Counted from the stretch's first letter, positions 30,070 to 41,500 are shown. The stretch is 64,000 nt of DNA from Cladorhizidae sp. MBARI D1340-BT2 (GCA_028752905.1 JAQNBH010000075.1:49113-113112); one strand, 5' to 3'. Numbers and translations are program-made. Notes: generated by a model not told the origin, from the letters alone.

Positions 30070-31085
30070 GATTACTAACACCCAACTCCACATTAGCGAT
30101 TCTGCTTGGTGTCAGGCATCCCTTTCAGTGAAATCAGGTGGCTTGGGAATCAGAAGTGCTGTAATGCTTGCTTTTCTGGCATCTACAAGTGGTGCTTGTG
30201 ATCTCATTGACCAGATTCTACCTGACAGTTTACACCAAGCTAACTATCCTTCATTTGATGCAGGACTTGAAGTCAGGCGTCTGGGGCATAGCAGTCCACT
30301 ACCATCTGAGTCTGAGTATTCCAAGCAAAAGTCCTGGGATGGTCCGCTCGTGAAGGCTGCTTTCAATTCTATCCTTACAAATCCTACTTCCCGAATACGG
30401 ATTCAGGCAGCAGCTAGAAAGAAGTCAGGCGCTTGGATTCATGCCCTCCCCATGTCCTCCGTATGGATGATGATGTCATCAGGGTAGCCATTGGTTTGCG
30501 GTTGGGTACACCTCTCTGTCATTCTCACAGTTGCCATCAGTGTGGATCTCAGGTGGACCAGCTAGGGACTCATGGTCTCAGTTGCTCGAATAGTCAGGGT
30601 CGTCGTTCAAGGCATGCAGCTATCAACGATCTTGTTAGACGATCACTTGCATCCATCAAGGTTCCTTCACATCTGGAGCCCTCTGGGATCTGTCGCTCAG
30701 ATGGCAAGCGTCCAGATGGGGGTTCCATTTTCCCTGGAGGAATGGCCGAGTTCTTGTGTGGGATACTACATGTGTGGACACTTTTGCTCCTTCGTATGCC
30801 ACTATGTTACCGGATGGTCCAGGGTGCATTGCTGACAGGGCCGAGTTTCTGAAGAAGGGGAAGTAAATATAGAGGCTACTCATTATTTTGTACCTATTGG
30901 TATCGAGACCTCTGGAGTATTTGGGTCTGAGGCAAAGAGTTTTCTCCAAGAGCTAGGTGCATGCCTAAAAACTGAGTCTGGTGACCCTCGTGCCTACCAT
31001 TTCCTGCTGCAAAGAATTGCAGTTGCAATCCAATGAGGAAACACTGCTGCAGTGCTTGGATCCAGCTCAGTACCTGACGATCATT
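30070..31085 (+). pseudogene. LINE fragment 4: RT thumb to C-terminus, most complete copy
   Basis: Reads WCQASLSVKSGGLGIRSAV and SGAWIHALPMSSV. After a frame change come DDDVIRVAIGLRLGTPLCHSH and SCHQCGSQVDQLGTHGLSC, the intact C-x2-C-x9-H-x3-C finger. RSRHAAINDLVRRSL, SHLEPSGICRSDGKRPDG and, shifted, VWDTTCVDTFAPSYATML follow. Last come HYFVPIGIETSGVFGSEAKS and YHFLLQRIAVAIQ, then a TGA and GNTAAVLGSS. RPD with a downstream WD is the restriction-like endonuclease signature of R2/NeSL-type LINEs. At least three frameshifts and two stops are present. The 3' end is cut at 31090 by the TTAA element. Confidence 0.8.
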
Positions 31086-31090
31086 ATTTC

Positions 31091-32535
31091 TTAAGGGGGG
31101 GCTATGCCTCCAAAATTCGAGATTTCTTTTTTCCCCTTTCCCCCCCTTCTTCTGGCAAACTTTTTTTTCTCTCCATGTAACAGATCAAGAAACTACAAAG
31201 AGGACACATCTTGCATGATATTTGCCCTAATTTGGTCTATATGTTTCTCATTTTTTCCAAAAATCTTTTTTTTTGGCCGTAAAGCTCATAACTTTTCTAC
31301 ACTTTACCCCCAAAAAAGATAATTTTTATATAACCGGATAGCCCTTCTAATTATCTGTCTTTTGTATGTGCCAAAATATTTTGAGTACTCTAATTATTAG
31401 CAAGTTATGGTGATTTGAAGTGGTGAGGTTTGGGATTTTTCCTGGTGTTTTCCAGTTGCCAAAGCGGTGGCCTGCCAGTGAAAAACCACTACATTTAATG
31501 ATAATCTGTTCACATGTTGCAGATAAGGGCCTTCTCTATCAGTTGACAAAATCTGGGACTTTGGTCTTGTTAATTAGGGCAGTTATGAATTGTACTGCAA
31601 CATAGATCAACTTATTTAGGGATCTTGATGTATCTTCCGAGTCTGCAGAGACATTCAACATATCATTAGGCAAGATAGATCAACTTATTTAGGGATCTTG
31701 ATGTATCTTCCCAGAAAATATGTCTGCAGAGACATTCAACATATCATTAGGAACAAAGCATGGAATAAAAATTAATGACCTGCATATACTACGTTCCCCC
31801 CACCCCCCTCCCCCCACACACACCCCTGGCGACTACACATGAAATCAGTTCAAACTGTTGTTGCATCTATCTACTTGCTATTTCCAAAGTTTTAGAGACA
31901 TAGGATGCTTCTTTCAAAGTTATGGTGGATCTACTTCATCATACATTTCTTTGACATGCAAAAACATTCAGCTGTAAAGGAAAGTTCCATAACAATTTTC
32001 ATCATATTTTTCTTTCTTACATGTAGATATAGGCACAGAAAAACCCAAGAGTCACGGAAGTAAAAAAAAACAGAAACAGATCAAGGAATTGCTAAAACTT
32101 GTAAAAGAACATATTTTGTCAAGTTATTTCAGTGCTAACTCAAACATTTCGTTTTCCAAACTTGGAATGCTTATTCCCACAATTAATGGAAATATTTCTT
32201 GTTGCAAGAATAACTTAAAAAAAGTTTGCTCAATTTTTTGGCTATGTATGTCATTTTAGAGCTCTTTTAGTACTCTGTGATATCCATGAATCAGATTTTT
32301 GTTTACTGCAAGGATTGCCAAGATGTGGTAGTTAGAAGAGGTGGCCTCTAGTTTTTATCAGTTTTTCAGACTCTGTAAGTGTGTAACTAATCAACATGAC
32401 AACATATGAAAACAAACACAGAATAATAAAGACTTTGGTATCATAAATACTTGTGTAGACGAAAGAGAAAAAAAGTTATGACAATTAGAAATAGGTACAA
32501 CTATTTTGTGGTTTTGACGCATAGTCCCCCCTTAA
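31091..32535. mobile_element. 1.4-kb TIR element with TTAA duplication
   Basis: TTAA stands at both ends (31091-31094 and 32532-32535). Inside it, GGGGGGGCTATGCCTCCAAA on the left is inverted on the right with about three mismatches. TTAA duplications occur in piggyBac and Kolobok elements. There is no transposase frame, so it is non-autonomous. A 75-bp internal tandem duplication lies at 31605-31754. It is inserted exactly at the TTAA of a LINE 3' end. Confidence 0.85.
31605..31754. repeat. Tandem duplication of about 75 bp
   Basis: ATAGATCAACTTATTTAGGG, followed by ATCTTGATGTATCTTC and GTCTGCAGAGACATTCAACA, occurs twice in a row. A short insertion (CCAGAAAATAT) marks the second copy. Confidence 0.85.
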
Positions 32536-32639
32536 ATTAAATTTATAATAATAATATTTAAATTTTCTATACTATTATTGCCCTATATATAACGACCAAT
32601 AAAGAACTAGCTAGCTAATTTAAGTAAGAAATAATCATC

Positions 32640-32725
32640 ACTAGTATACTGACTAGTGCCTAACACTGCTGCAGTGTTCCCACGCTGGATCGCAATGGAA
32701 ATTCTCTGGAGGAGAAAATGATGGG
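32640..32725 (-). pseudogene. LINE C-terminal stub on the minus strand
   Basis: The minus strand reads FLLQRISIAIQRGNTAAVLG, then TSQYTSDDYFLL, the same C-terminal motif as the plus-strand LINE fragments at 28950 and 31020 but without stops. Only about 30 codons remain, so it is an extremely 5'-truncated insertion. Confidence 0.75.
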
Positions 32726-32808
32726 AACGTTATAACAATATAAATAACAATATATAATAATATAAACAAATAAACAAAAATAAAATAAAACAAAATAAAA
32801 ATAAATAA

Positions 32809-33604
32809 GAATAATCATGATTTCAGCCTGGAACAAAAGTGAGTGGTTCAATCATGACTGTCGAATGGACTTGCCTCAGTAGTCAGTTGCCTGGCTACTG
32901 GGGAGGCACTCTCAAGAGCCTGAACTTGAAGCCGCGACCACCATAATTTTATCTTACCATTTATTTATTTATCTTGTTTATGTTTGTTTATTTCAGTATT
33001 TATATTTAACCAATTATTTATATTTATTATTTTATTTGTTTATTATATTTTGCTTTATTTGTTTGCTTATTATTATATTATTTATTATTTAAGGAGAAGC
33101 TCGCGAACAAAAAAAATTCTTCATTAGTTGGTATTTATTATTATTATTATTATTATCATCATCATCAACATCAACAACAACATCATCATCATCATCATCA
33201 TCATATAAATATTTTTATCTTTATTTTTATAATATCCGGTTCACGTGCTGGATGAGTGTGCCAGTAGCATGTTGTTAGCTAGCTCCAGTATATAGCAGGT
33301 TATGCCAGTTTTAGTATCTCATTATTCCTAATGAAGGCTAGAGCATCTAGTCGAAACTTCAAGACAATTTCAAGTGGATATTATTTCAATTGAGAGTTCA
33401 TCGAGAATAACAATAATAATAATTTATAATCACCTTCTCAATAATCAAATTCAGATTGTATTCACTCAGACCAAAGTTGGCGTAATCCATTGTCTCTTTA
33501 TTACTGCAAAAATACTGAGAAAAAAACTTTAAAAAACACGATATAGATGCTCTCGAGTCCAGCCGAGACGCCATTTGCGTCACGCCCGTGCGTGCTCTAA
33601 ACGA
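32809..33604. repeat. Direct repeat A, about 0.8 kb
   Basis: Shares blocks in the same order with 34309-35094: AAAAGTGAGTGGTTCAATC, GAAGCCGCGACCACCATAAT, GAGAAGCTCGCGA, CGGTTCACGTGCTGGATG, TAGCTAGCTCCAGTATATAG and GGCTAGAGCATCTAGTCG. It contains ATT/ATC microsatellite (33140-33205). It may be a pair of terminal repeats or a duplicated element; no target duplication was found. Confidence 0.7.
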
Positions 33605-34228
33605 CTGTGTACCCGTCACTTTTTATCACCATCGCTATCGACAACGCCTACTTCAGTATCGACCACACCCCAGCCTCAAACCACATCAGTATTGACAACA
33701 CCCCATGCCTCAACCAACATCAGTATGAACCACACCTACTTACACACCCCTCGATATATATTATACAGACTCAACAACAAATCCAACCATCACCCTCTTT
33801 CATTCCTTCCACTGCCACCTCCTCAGCCTTGCCATCCACTGTCTCTTCCACACAGACATTGTCTCCAGTTAGTGACCCCTACCATTAGATTTATCCATTC
33901 AGATACTCTGTAGGACCCACAGTTGCTATTCCGGAATCACCACTAGAGGTATTTGAACTTTTGGTTTTAACACCTAGCATGGTGGAAGAGATAGTAGATC
34001 AGACAAACAAGTATGCTGAAGAAGTCATAGGTGCTGAAGCCTATGTTTCTTATTACCGAGGATCACATTCGAGCATTCATAGGCTTCAGCATTCTAATGG
34101 AAATTAACCACAAGCCATCCACAGACAACTATTGGAAGAGGGATCCCATCCACAACTGTAAACCTATATCCCAAAGAATATCTAAGGATAGGTACAGGGA
34201 TATTACAGGATATATACATTTTTTATAG
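33605..34228 (+). pseudogene. piggyBac N-terminal fragment
   Basis: From 33930 the plus strand reads LVLTPSMVEEIVDQTNKYAE. After a frame change it reads DHIRAFIGFSILMEINHKPS and YWKRDPIHNCKPISQRISKD, the typical N-terminal part of the DDE_Tnp_1_7 domain. The catalytic Asp residues lie beyond its stop at 34228 and are missing. The preceding Thr/Pro/His-rich frame (33605-33913) is in the position of a disordered N-terminus but is not itself diagnostic. It is a different piggyBac lineage from the copy at 6103-7928, judging from the YWKRDPI motif. Confidence 0.7.
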
Positions 34229-34308
34229 ATACTTAATTATAATTAAAATATAATAAATTAATTAATTAATAGATATTTTTTTTTTAACAGGGAAAAAAAA
34301 GATAAAAC

Positions 34309-35094
34309 AAGAATAATCATGGTTTCAGCCTTTATATTTCAGCCTTTATAGCACAAAAGTGAGTGGTTCAATCGGAGACTGTGGAATGGACTTGCCTGGC
34401 TGCTGGGGAGCCACTCTCAAGATCCTGGACTTGAAGCCACGACCACCATAATTTTATCTTGCCATTAATTTATTTTTGTCGTTATTTAACCAATTATATA
34501 TATATATTTATTTAATATAATTATTTTTATTTGTTATATTTTGCTTATTTCTTTACTTATTATTATTTATTTATTTATGATTTAATGTTGCTATTGCTGA
34601 GCCCATCACATATATAATACAGCACAGTGTGAAACTATTTAGTAACTAACCTAATAACAATCTATATTTTAAATTAATAAAATTAATTATTTATTATTTG
34701 AGAAGCTCGCGACCCAAAAAATTATTTAGTGTTAATTTTTATCTTTATTTTTATAATATTGCTTGAAGCATGTGCCGGTTCACGTGCTGGATGTGCCACA
34801 CATCCAGTTGCATGTGGTTAGCTAGCTCCAGTATATAGCAGGTTACGCCAGATTTAGTATCTCGTTTATTCATGAAGGCTAGAGCATCTAGTCGACAATT
34901 TCAAGTGGATATCTGTGAAGGTTATTGTAATGCTATTATTTCACTGAGAGTTCGAGAATAACAATAATAATTTATAATCACCGTCTCAATAATCAACTTA
35001 AGATTGTATTCGCTAACGTTTCGATGCTCTCCGATTAGCAGCGATAGACGCCAATTGGCGTGGCGTCACGTCCGTGCATGCTTTGAACGCTGTT
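34309..35094. repeat. Direct repeat B, about 0.8 kb
   Basis: Second copy of the block at 32809-33604, in the same orientation, about 1.5 kb away. Between the two lie the Thr/Pro-rich frame at 33605-33913 and a piggyBac fragment, suggesting they flank one composite insertion. Confidence 0.7.
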
Positions 35095-35466
35095 GACGTC
35101 ATACCAAGCCATCTTGTAGCTGCCTTTAACCTTCATAAGCGCATAAGCGAGTGACCGTCGCGTTAATAATTATTAAAAATCAACCGTTGGGCAGTGATGT
35201 GCATCAGAGGAAGCCGCTCCATCTTCCACCCTGTCCTTGATGCCAGCATTGAACTGGGCATGGTTGAAAGCCGACTATCAGCATTATAAACACTATAACT
35301 TTATTATCACTTTGTTATCATTATGTATTGAGTATTGTTGTGAGACATGGAGGGAAAAAATATTATTCTTGAAAAAAGAAAGGAAAAAAAAGGGGGGAAA
35401 ACATCGTAAGTGTGCGCGATGGACTGTTCTATTTCACCAAAAAATGTAAGGAACACGTAGGTAACT

Positions 35467-36262
35467 ATGACGTCAAACAATTTTGAATTCAAGCAGCTGA
35501 AAGATTTCGCGTGTTAGAGCTCTTGTTTGATGGCGGTTTCGACCTCTCTGACCGATGAAGATGATGAAGATCAAGTGTCTTCCTTCCTTGGTGATGAGGT
35601 ATTAGACCCTGAGGAGTTGGCAGCTTTTTGTCCAGAGCTTTAACTTCAACTCCTTAGGATGTTGGACCAAACACTTCAAGTGCCAGTGCTTCTGATGTAG
35701 CTTTTATGACTCCTGATGAAGAGTATGAGTTGCTTGGTAAGTATGTATAGAATGGAATATAAAATTTTAGCTAGCAAACAGTGAGACATAATAAGCCAGA
35801 ATGTATATTATATATCACTAGGTTATAAAGTTCATATTTATAATAATCTTTTATATAGGTTTAGCCACTGATCTTGAACCTGCTGAACCTCTGAGTGATC
35901 CTGCAAACTCTCCGAGTGGTCCTGCAAACTCGCTCCCAAGTGCTCCTACAATCTCTCCTACCATCTTCTCCTTCATTTGATGTAGTTCCATCTTCTGACT
36001 CAGAAGTATCACTGTTACCTTCTGATCGCTGAGACAGGGGGCATGTTGGATGCCGAGGCCGATGAAAAGGCCAAGGAAGAAGAAAAGGCCAAGGAAGAGG
36101 AAAAGGCCAAGGAAGAGGTAAAGGCCAAGGAAGAAGTCGAGGCCAGAGGTAAGAGGCATGAGACCTTTTGTCACTGCTCTCTTTGTGGTGTTAGCCTTCG
36201 TGCTGTGCGTGGGAGGACATGCTTCAGGGAATTCCACACACTCTCTGACTACTCGCACTAGC
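35467..36262 (+). pseudogene. piggyBac-like derivative lacking the catalytic core
   Basis: Begins MTSNNFEFKQLKDF; a shifted frame gives RVLELLFDGGFDLSD, then DEDDEDQVSSFLGDEVLDPEE, an acidic N-terminus. A possible exon break follows FMTPDEEYELLG at a GTAAGT (35733). After 36040 come four EKAKEE repeats (18-bp units) and a Cys/His-rich end, FCHCSLCGVSLRAVRGRTCF then REFHTLSDY. C-x2-C-x-V-x-L...CF-x2-FHT is the Cys-rich C-terminus of piggyBac transposases. N- and C-terminal parts without the DDE core indicate an internally deleted copy. Confidence 0.55.
36061..36140. repeat. 18-bp repeat encoding EKAKEE
   Basis: Four to five units of AAGGCCAAGGAAGAAGAA lie within the piggyBac-like derivative. 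The antisense Leu/Phe/Gly-rich frame there is a shadow. Confidence 0.85.
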
Positions 36263-36858
36263 TTCCTTTTCTCTTCGAGATTTTCTTTGTATTGCTTTTG
36301 TAGTATGTACATGTGTTAGGCATGTACATGTATACTTCTTTTCTTTATCATTTATGCATGCAGACATGTGTAGTACACGTCTGTTTTCTTGATGAGTCTT
36401 TGCTTTATTGTGCCTTTCTGCAACATCTTGAACTTTTCAACTTTCTATATCAAGCAATACAGCCAGACCTTCCTCGTGGTGCTTGACAACAGTCAATACT
36501 AATATAGACTGGTATATCCTGCAGAATAGAAAAATTGGGGCATTCAATATTCATAAATTATGTACATTTTTCAGATTATATGCTGTTTGCAGTTCGATAA
36601 GCGACCATATTTTAGTATTTGATCTGAAAAACCATAAAATATACTTGTAATAGTCTATAAACGCAGAGATAAAAAGTATTCGAATCAAAAAATGGTTTGT
36701 GGTTTGGTTGCTAGGCAAAATATTTATCACCAAGTTGATCAGTAACTCTTTGTCAATCATGTGATATGCAGTTGCTGGGGACTTTTCTGAACCAATGATC
36801 AGATACAAAAATGAAAGTAAAAATAGGTCAAAATCTCAAAATTAAGTCGATGGTGAAA
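36263..36858. other. Non-coding stretch
   Basis: AT-rich sequence with no supportable gene or repeat. Confidence 0.4.
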
Positions 36859-37681
36859 GGGAGTAGTAAACCATTTTTTTGAAGAAAAAAAACTTTTTTC
36901 TCTCCTTCTCTACAGGTCCAGATATGCCTTCACAAGCTGTGTTTAAAATCTGGAAGCATTTTGTTGCACTATTCTAAAGTTATGGAGAGTTTCATGCAAT
37001 GCATTTTGCTATTATTTCAGGAAGAAGTAGACCAAGAATCCAAGCTGAAGGGGGGGAAATGGCATTTTTCTTATGGTTACAACTTTAGAGCTCCGTAGAT
37101 TCTGCAAACTTCATGGTATGGACTTGATATAGCTCAAAAGATAGGTCTCTCTGTGTGCTCTCTTTTGATACTAAAATATGTTTCATAGGTATAACTATAG
37201 GCAAGTTACTAGACCTAAAGTGGAGGGACCTCAAAAACCTGAATCCCTGCAACCTCAGCCAAAATAACTCCAGATTGCTAAGTGCTGGTACCAGTTGCTA
37301 GAGGAATCAGTGGCTAGAGGAAGCCCCAATGACCCTTTTCATTAGGCGTTAAAATGTAAGTACGTGGTCAAGCGCGCGGGTGGAAAATTGATTTCGTTAA
37401 GTTTGGGGGAGTTTTGTGTGTGTTGTGTGCATTGTGTGGGTGTTTGTGTTGCATGGGTCTATTCCTACATCTACTGTCGCTATGCCACTATTAGCCGTGA
37501 GTTCTTATTAACCTATCCTATGGTGCAGTATATTAGGAGGTGTGGTGTGTCTGGTTGTGGGCGTGTATTGGTTGGGGGTCATAGTGGGGGTCATAGTGTG
37601 GATTAACAATGGGGAATCTGTGAGGGGGTGGGGATGATATTTGGGCAGGTTTTGTGACCGTGCCCGACCCAGCTTTTGCTG

Positions 37682-39117
37682 CTATCTGCAGGCCATGTGG
37701 GTTGGGTTTACTCTGCCCACGAGCCATGTTACCTGGGCTGAATTTATCATGCATTTAATGTGTCTATGATCTAGGTGTGGTCTGTACTTGGAGACCAGGG
37801 GGACTGTCTCAGAGGCGTGCGTGCTGTGGCTTGCCACCTCCGAGTCTATCCCCCCGAGGTATTCTTCTCTCCGTGCATATGGGACTAATCTAAAGGTATT
37901 ATCGATTAGTGTTGTTGGGTATCCTCTCTTGGTGAATTGTTTGGCGAGGAAGTGTAGTGTCTTGTAGTATGTGTCACTATCGGAGGAGGCTCTGAGGCAT
38001 CTTATAGCCTCCCCCTTTAGGATGCCACCAAAGGTGTGGTTTGGGTGGCAGCTCCTGTAGTGTAGATATTGGAATCTATTTATAGGTTTGAAGTATAATT
38101 TAGTGTCTAGTATGTTGGTGTGCATGTATTTGTTGTTCTTGTGTATTGTGATGTCTAGGAAGTGCACTGTGTGTGTGTGGATGTCTGGTGTGTGAATTTG
38201 ATTGTGTGGTGCCACTCGTTCAACGCCTCCATGGCCTGGTGCAATGACCCGGGGCCATGTTCCCAGATCATGAAGATGTTGTCTAAGTAGCGCTACCACT
38301 AGTGGCTGTTTGTCTTTGGGCTGGGACCTCCAGAATTTGGTTTCCAGGATTCCCATGAAAATGGTGGTAAAGGCGGGTGTGTAACTTTGTCCCCATTGCT
38401 GTGCCCCTCTTCTGACGGTACATGTTTCCCGCAAAAGAGAATATGTTTTGTTCCAGCACGATTTTCATGCACGAGATCAGGCATCTCCCCGGCACCTTGG
38501 CCCAGAGTGGGCCGTGGTGCCTGAGGAAAAAGTCCGTGAGACCAGTGCTATCCCTTCCCCTTGGGGGATGTTGGTGTACAGTGCCTTTACGTCAATCACA
38601 ACCAGGATGGCATGTTGTGGGACGTGCACCCCCCCCCTGAGTTTGTTAAGGAAGTGGCCGGAGTCTCTTAAGTGGCTGGCCACCAAGGAGACTGCTGGTC
38701 GGAGGACATAGTCCAACCAGCCAGACAGACCCTCGGTGGGGCTGGAACACCCTGAGCAGATTGGTCAGATTTGCATGGGGGCTTTCTTTAGGAAGTACAT
38801 CCTTTGGGTTCTCACTTTACCCTCCCCCATGGTCAGGCCCTCATGGCATCCCGGGTTATCCAGCCACATTGGTGCATTCTTTTAATGTGATGGTTGGTTG
38901 ATTTAGCTAGTGCAGGTGTGTGGTCAGATGCTAATTTATCGTAAATGTCCGTGTCTGAGAGGTGTTCGAGTCCGTTTTTTATGTAGTCTGTCATGTTTTC
39001 AATTACTATGCACGAACCATTATCTGCCTTGCGTGTCACAATGTCCTTGTTCCCCGCAAGGCATTTAATGGCCTGTAGTTCGTCTCTAGTTAGGTTGGGG
39101 TGCATTGGTAGTGTCAT
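37682..39117 (-). pseudogene. Penelope-like reverse transcriptase, frameshifted, YLDN at active site
   Basis: Minus frames in order: IVTRKADNGSCIVIE and GLEHLSDTDIYDKL (from 39117); ILVVIDVKALYTNIPQGEGI (about 38600), with the first catalytic Asp; IVLEQNIFSFAGNMYRQKRG and TAMGTK; then RYLDNIFMIW (about 38270). The last is the YLDD box with the second Asp changed to Asn. After that come HFLDITIHKNNKYMHTNIL, HYRSCHPNHTFGGILKGEA and FTKRGYP, the thumb of Penelope RTs. No GIY-YIG endonuclease part was recognised. At least three frame changes and the D-to-N change make it inactive. Confidence 0.85.
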
Positions 39118-39474
39118 GGGTGTGGTAGTTAGTTTGTGTGAGCAATCTGGAGTTATTTTGGCTGAGGTTGCAGGGATTCAGGTTTTTGAGGTCCCTCCAC
39201 TTTATGTCTAGTAACTTGCCTATAGTTATTATACCTAGAAACATATTTTAGTATCAAAAGAGAGCACACAGAGAGACCGTCTCTAGTTAGGTTGGGGTGC
39301 ATTGGTAGTGTCATGGGTGTGGTAGTTAGTTTGTGTGAGCAATCTGGAGTTATTTTGGCTGAGGTTGCAGGGATTCAGGTTTTTGAGGTCCCTCCACTTT
39401 AGGTCTAGTAACTTGCCTATAGTTATTATACCTAGAAACATATTTTAGTATCAAAAGAGAGCACACAGAGAGAC
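39081..39474. repeat. 197-bp tandem duplication in the Penelope terminal region
   Basis: The sequence from CGTCTCTAGTTAGGTTGGGG at 39081 recurs from 39278 with very few differences (for example CTTTATGTC against CTTTAGGTC). Each copy ends CACACAGAGAGACC. Confidence 0.9.
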
Positions 39475-39800
39475 CTATCTTTTAAGCTATATATCAAGTC
39501 CATACCATGAAGTTTGCAGAATCTACGGAGCTCTAAAGTTGTAACCACAAGTAATTTTTTTAATTTTTTTTAAGTTGTTGAAACTTCGACCGTCTATATC
39601 TTAGCAACCGCTCTCCCTACAGAGATTATGAAATATGCTAAAAATAGCCTTACTGCGATGTCATGAATGATTCCATGGTAACTGCGCAACCGCCAAGTAA
39701 AATTTGAGTCTTTGCGCAGGTCGTTTAGCTGAGTAATTAGTGTCCAAGATGCCGACTCAAGTTTGCCTCTACTCACCGTCTGAAGAGGCGGAAGGTCTTC

Positions 39801-40522
39801 ATGAAGAAAGCCCCAGAAGTTGCTACAGCTTCTAAGATACTCCCTTCACCTTCGCCTGCCGTAACTACTTCAGGAAAGAAACCATCGCTCGCTGCTTCAC
39901 AATCTTCCACCATCGCTCAATCTTCTTCAGCGACTGTGTCAACTTCTTCCTTCTTCTCTCCTTCCTCTGACCAGCATGACTACCAGGAGGACTACCATCT
40001 GGTAAAGATGAGCTCTCTCCAGAGAGCTGTTGGCATTTTTTCATGCTGTGGCTCTCCTCTGACAGTGACAGAGGACAGACAGTGCAGGACGGGGTTAGTG
40101 TCCAGGGTTGCCATCTGTTGCATGGTGTGTGGCAAGCAGTCCTTTCTGACTGACCCCTATCCTGCAGAGGACCATACTGTCAACACAAAGTCTATCCTAG
40201 CCATGAGGACCATTGGTAAGGGAAGGGCGAGCCTGGATACTTCACTGCCATGATGGGCATGCTTCCCCCTGTGTCCAAGCCTTCCTACTCTTCTCATAAT
40301 GAGAAGATCGCTGCTGCCACGTCTCTTGAGCGTGAGGCACAGTTCTCTGCAGCTGCAGCACTCCTCCGGAAGGATGCCGCTCCGGATAAAATTGTGGACA
40401 TTCGTGTGACTTGTGATGGCACTTGGTCTTGGCTTCTGTGTATGTTGTCTATGGCTTACAGTAGGTCACCTTCTCTTTTATACTCTTGCTATAGGTCATG
40501 GCGGGATGACCTGTATGTCTAA
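39801..40522 (+). pseudogene. N-terminal part of Kolobok/Mutator-like transposase
   Basis: Frame 1 (39801-40253) is Ser/Thr/Pro-rich, then Cys-rich (CCGSPL, CCMVCG). It then reads NTKSILAMRTIGKGRASLDT. Frame 2 (40250-40522) overlaps by four bases and continues PPVSKPSYSSHNEKI and VDIRVTCDGTWS. IGKGR...PPPVS...VxCDGTW is the hallmark start of the metazoan Mutator-like/Kolobok transposase domain. The sequence after CDGTWS is no longer recognisable and the frame stops at 40522, so the catalytic part is lost. The two frames would be one protein but for a single frame change. Confidence 0.75.
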
Positions 40523-41500
40523 GAAGGTGGAGCTACACCATTTTTAGTGTAACTTACTCAGAACAGTATCAGGGAAGAGATTTGAGCAGAAAAACTATTT
40601 TTGTGGCAAAGAGAGTGTTCTGGTATAACCCCAATGTTGAACTGATTTTCTGAAAAGTATATCTTTGGTGTACTTCTTGTTCTTGTGCAAAAGATATATC
40701 GGTAAAATATTTTTGTATATCAACTTTTTAAATACCATTTTAAAGCTCTTTCTATGCTCTATACAATGAGCGGATTATATTTTTGGGGGGAGGTACCAGT
40801 CAAAAGTTATATAGTGCCTGCCAGTATAGATTACCAAAATGTAGTAAAAATATGTCCTTATAATAAGTTCCATATCTTCTCTTAGGAATCAACATGGACT
40901 CCCATTTTTGGAGAGTGAAGAAAGGAAGGCCTGGAGCACAGTTTAATATAAAAAATATTTGCATACCTTTGACCACAATCGCTAATATAAATGTTCGCGT
41001 TGTGCTCTCAAAAATTGACTATAATCACACTTTCTCTGGCATTGTAGCAGGGAATTTCCCCATACTCGACACCAAGTTTACACATGCAAGTGCTAATAAA
41101 GTGGCTGTTGTCAAATTTTGATTAGTGTATATACATCAATGTTTAACATCGATTTTGTAATTTTTCGGTATATACCTATTTGACCTCCCACTTCACTTCT
41201 AAGTAGTATTGTGGCAAACTCTTCTGCTCATTGTATACCTCTGTGGTAATGCAAGACCACCTGTGAATGAGAAGTGGTTGATGGCGCAATTTTTTTTTTT
41301 TGCATTAGACAAGGATCACCACTCAGGTTTCAAGGGCATGTACTTGTGACCACTGTACAAACATAACCATTTATTGTTAGTCTTTATAAAATGCATCATT
41401 GTAAAGCTCTTTAAACATGCTATCTTCTGGTCCAAAAATTATCTGCAAACGACAATAAACAAAAAAAAGTTATGAAGCATACAAATTTCGTTTTGAAAGT
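40523..41500. other. Non-coding interior of the Kolobok-type element
   Basis: AT-rich with no retained domain. The frame at 40894-41121 is short and unrecognised. Confidence 0.4.

Larger units (their letters stand above)
37075..39548 (-). mobile_element. Penelope-like element with inverted terminal segments
   Basis: The sequence from GGTTACAACTTTAGAGCTCC at 37075 on (about 215 bp) is found inverted at the other end (down from 39548). Penelope elements are known to carry such terminal repeats in direct or inverted orientation. The right-hand copy is partly duplicated in tandem with a 197-bp period. A further solo copy in direct orientation lies at 41957-42294. Coding is on the minus strand. 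No hammerhead ribozyme core was found by reading. Confidence 0.75.

Noticed and set aside
35851..36312. 153-codon Leu/Phe/Gly-rich minus frame
   Set aside because: Antisense of the EKAKEE repeat and the Cys-rich piggyBac-like tail.
37075..39548. Hammerhead ribozyme in the Penelope terminal repeats
   Set aside because: Looked for CTGATGA and GAAA cores on both strands; no properly spaced pair with flanking stems was found.
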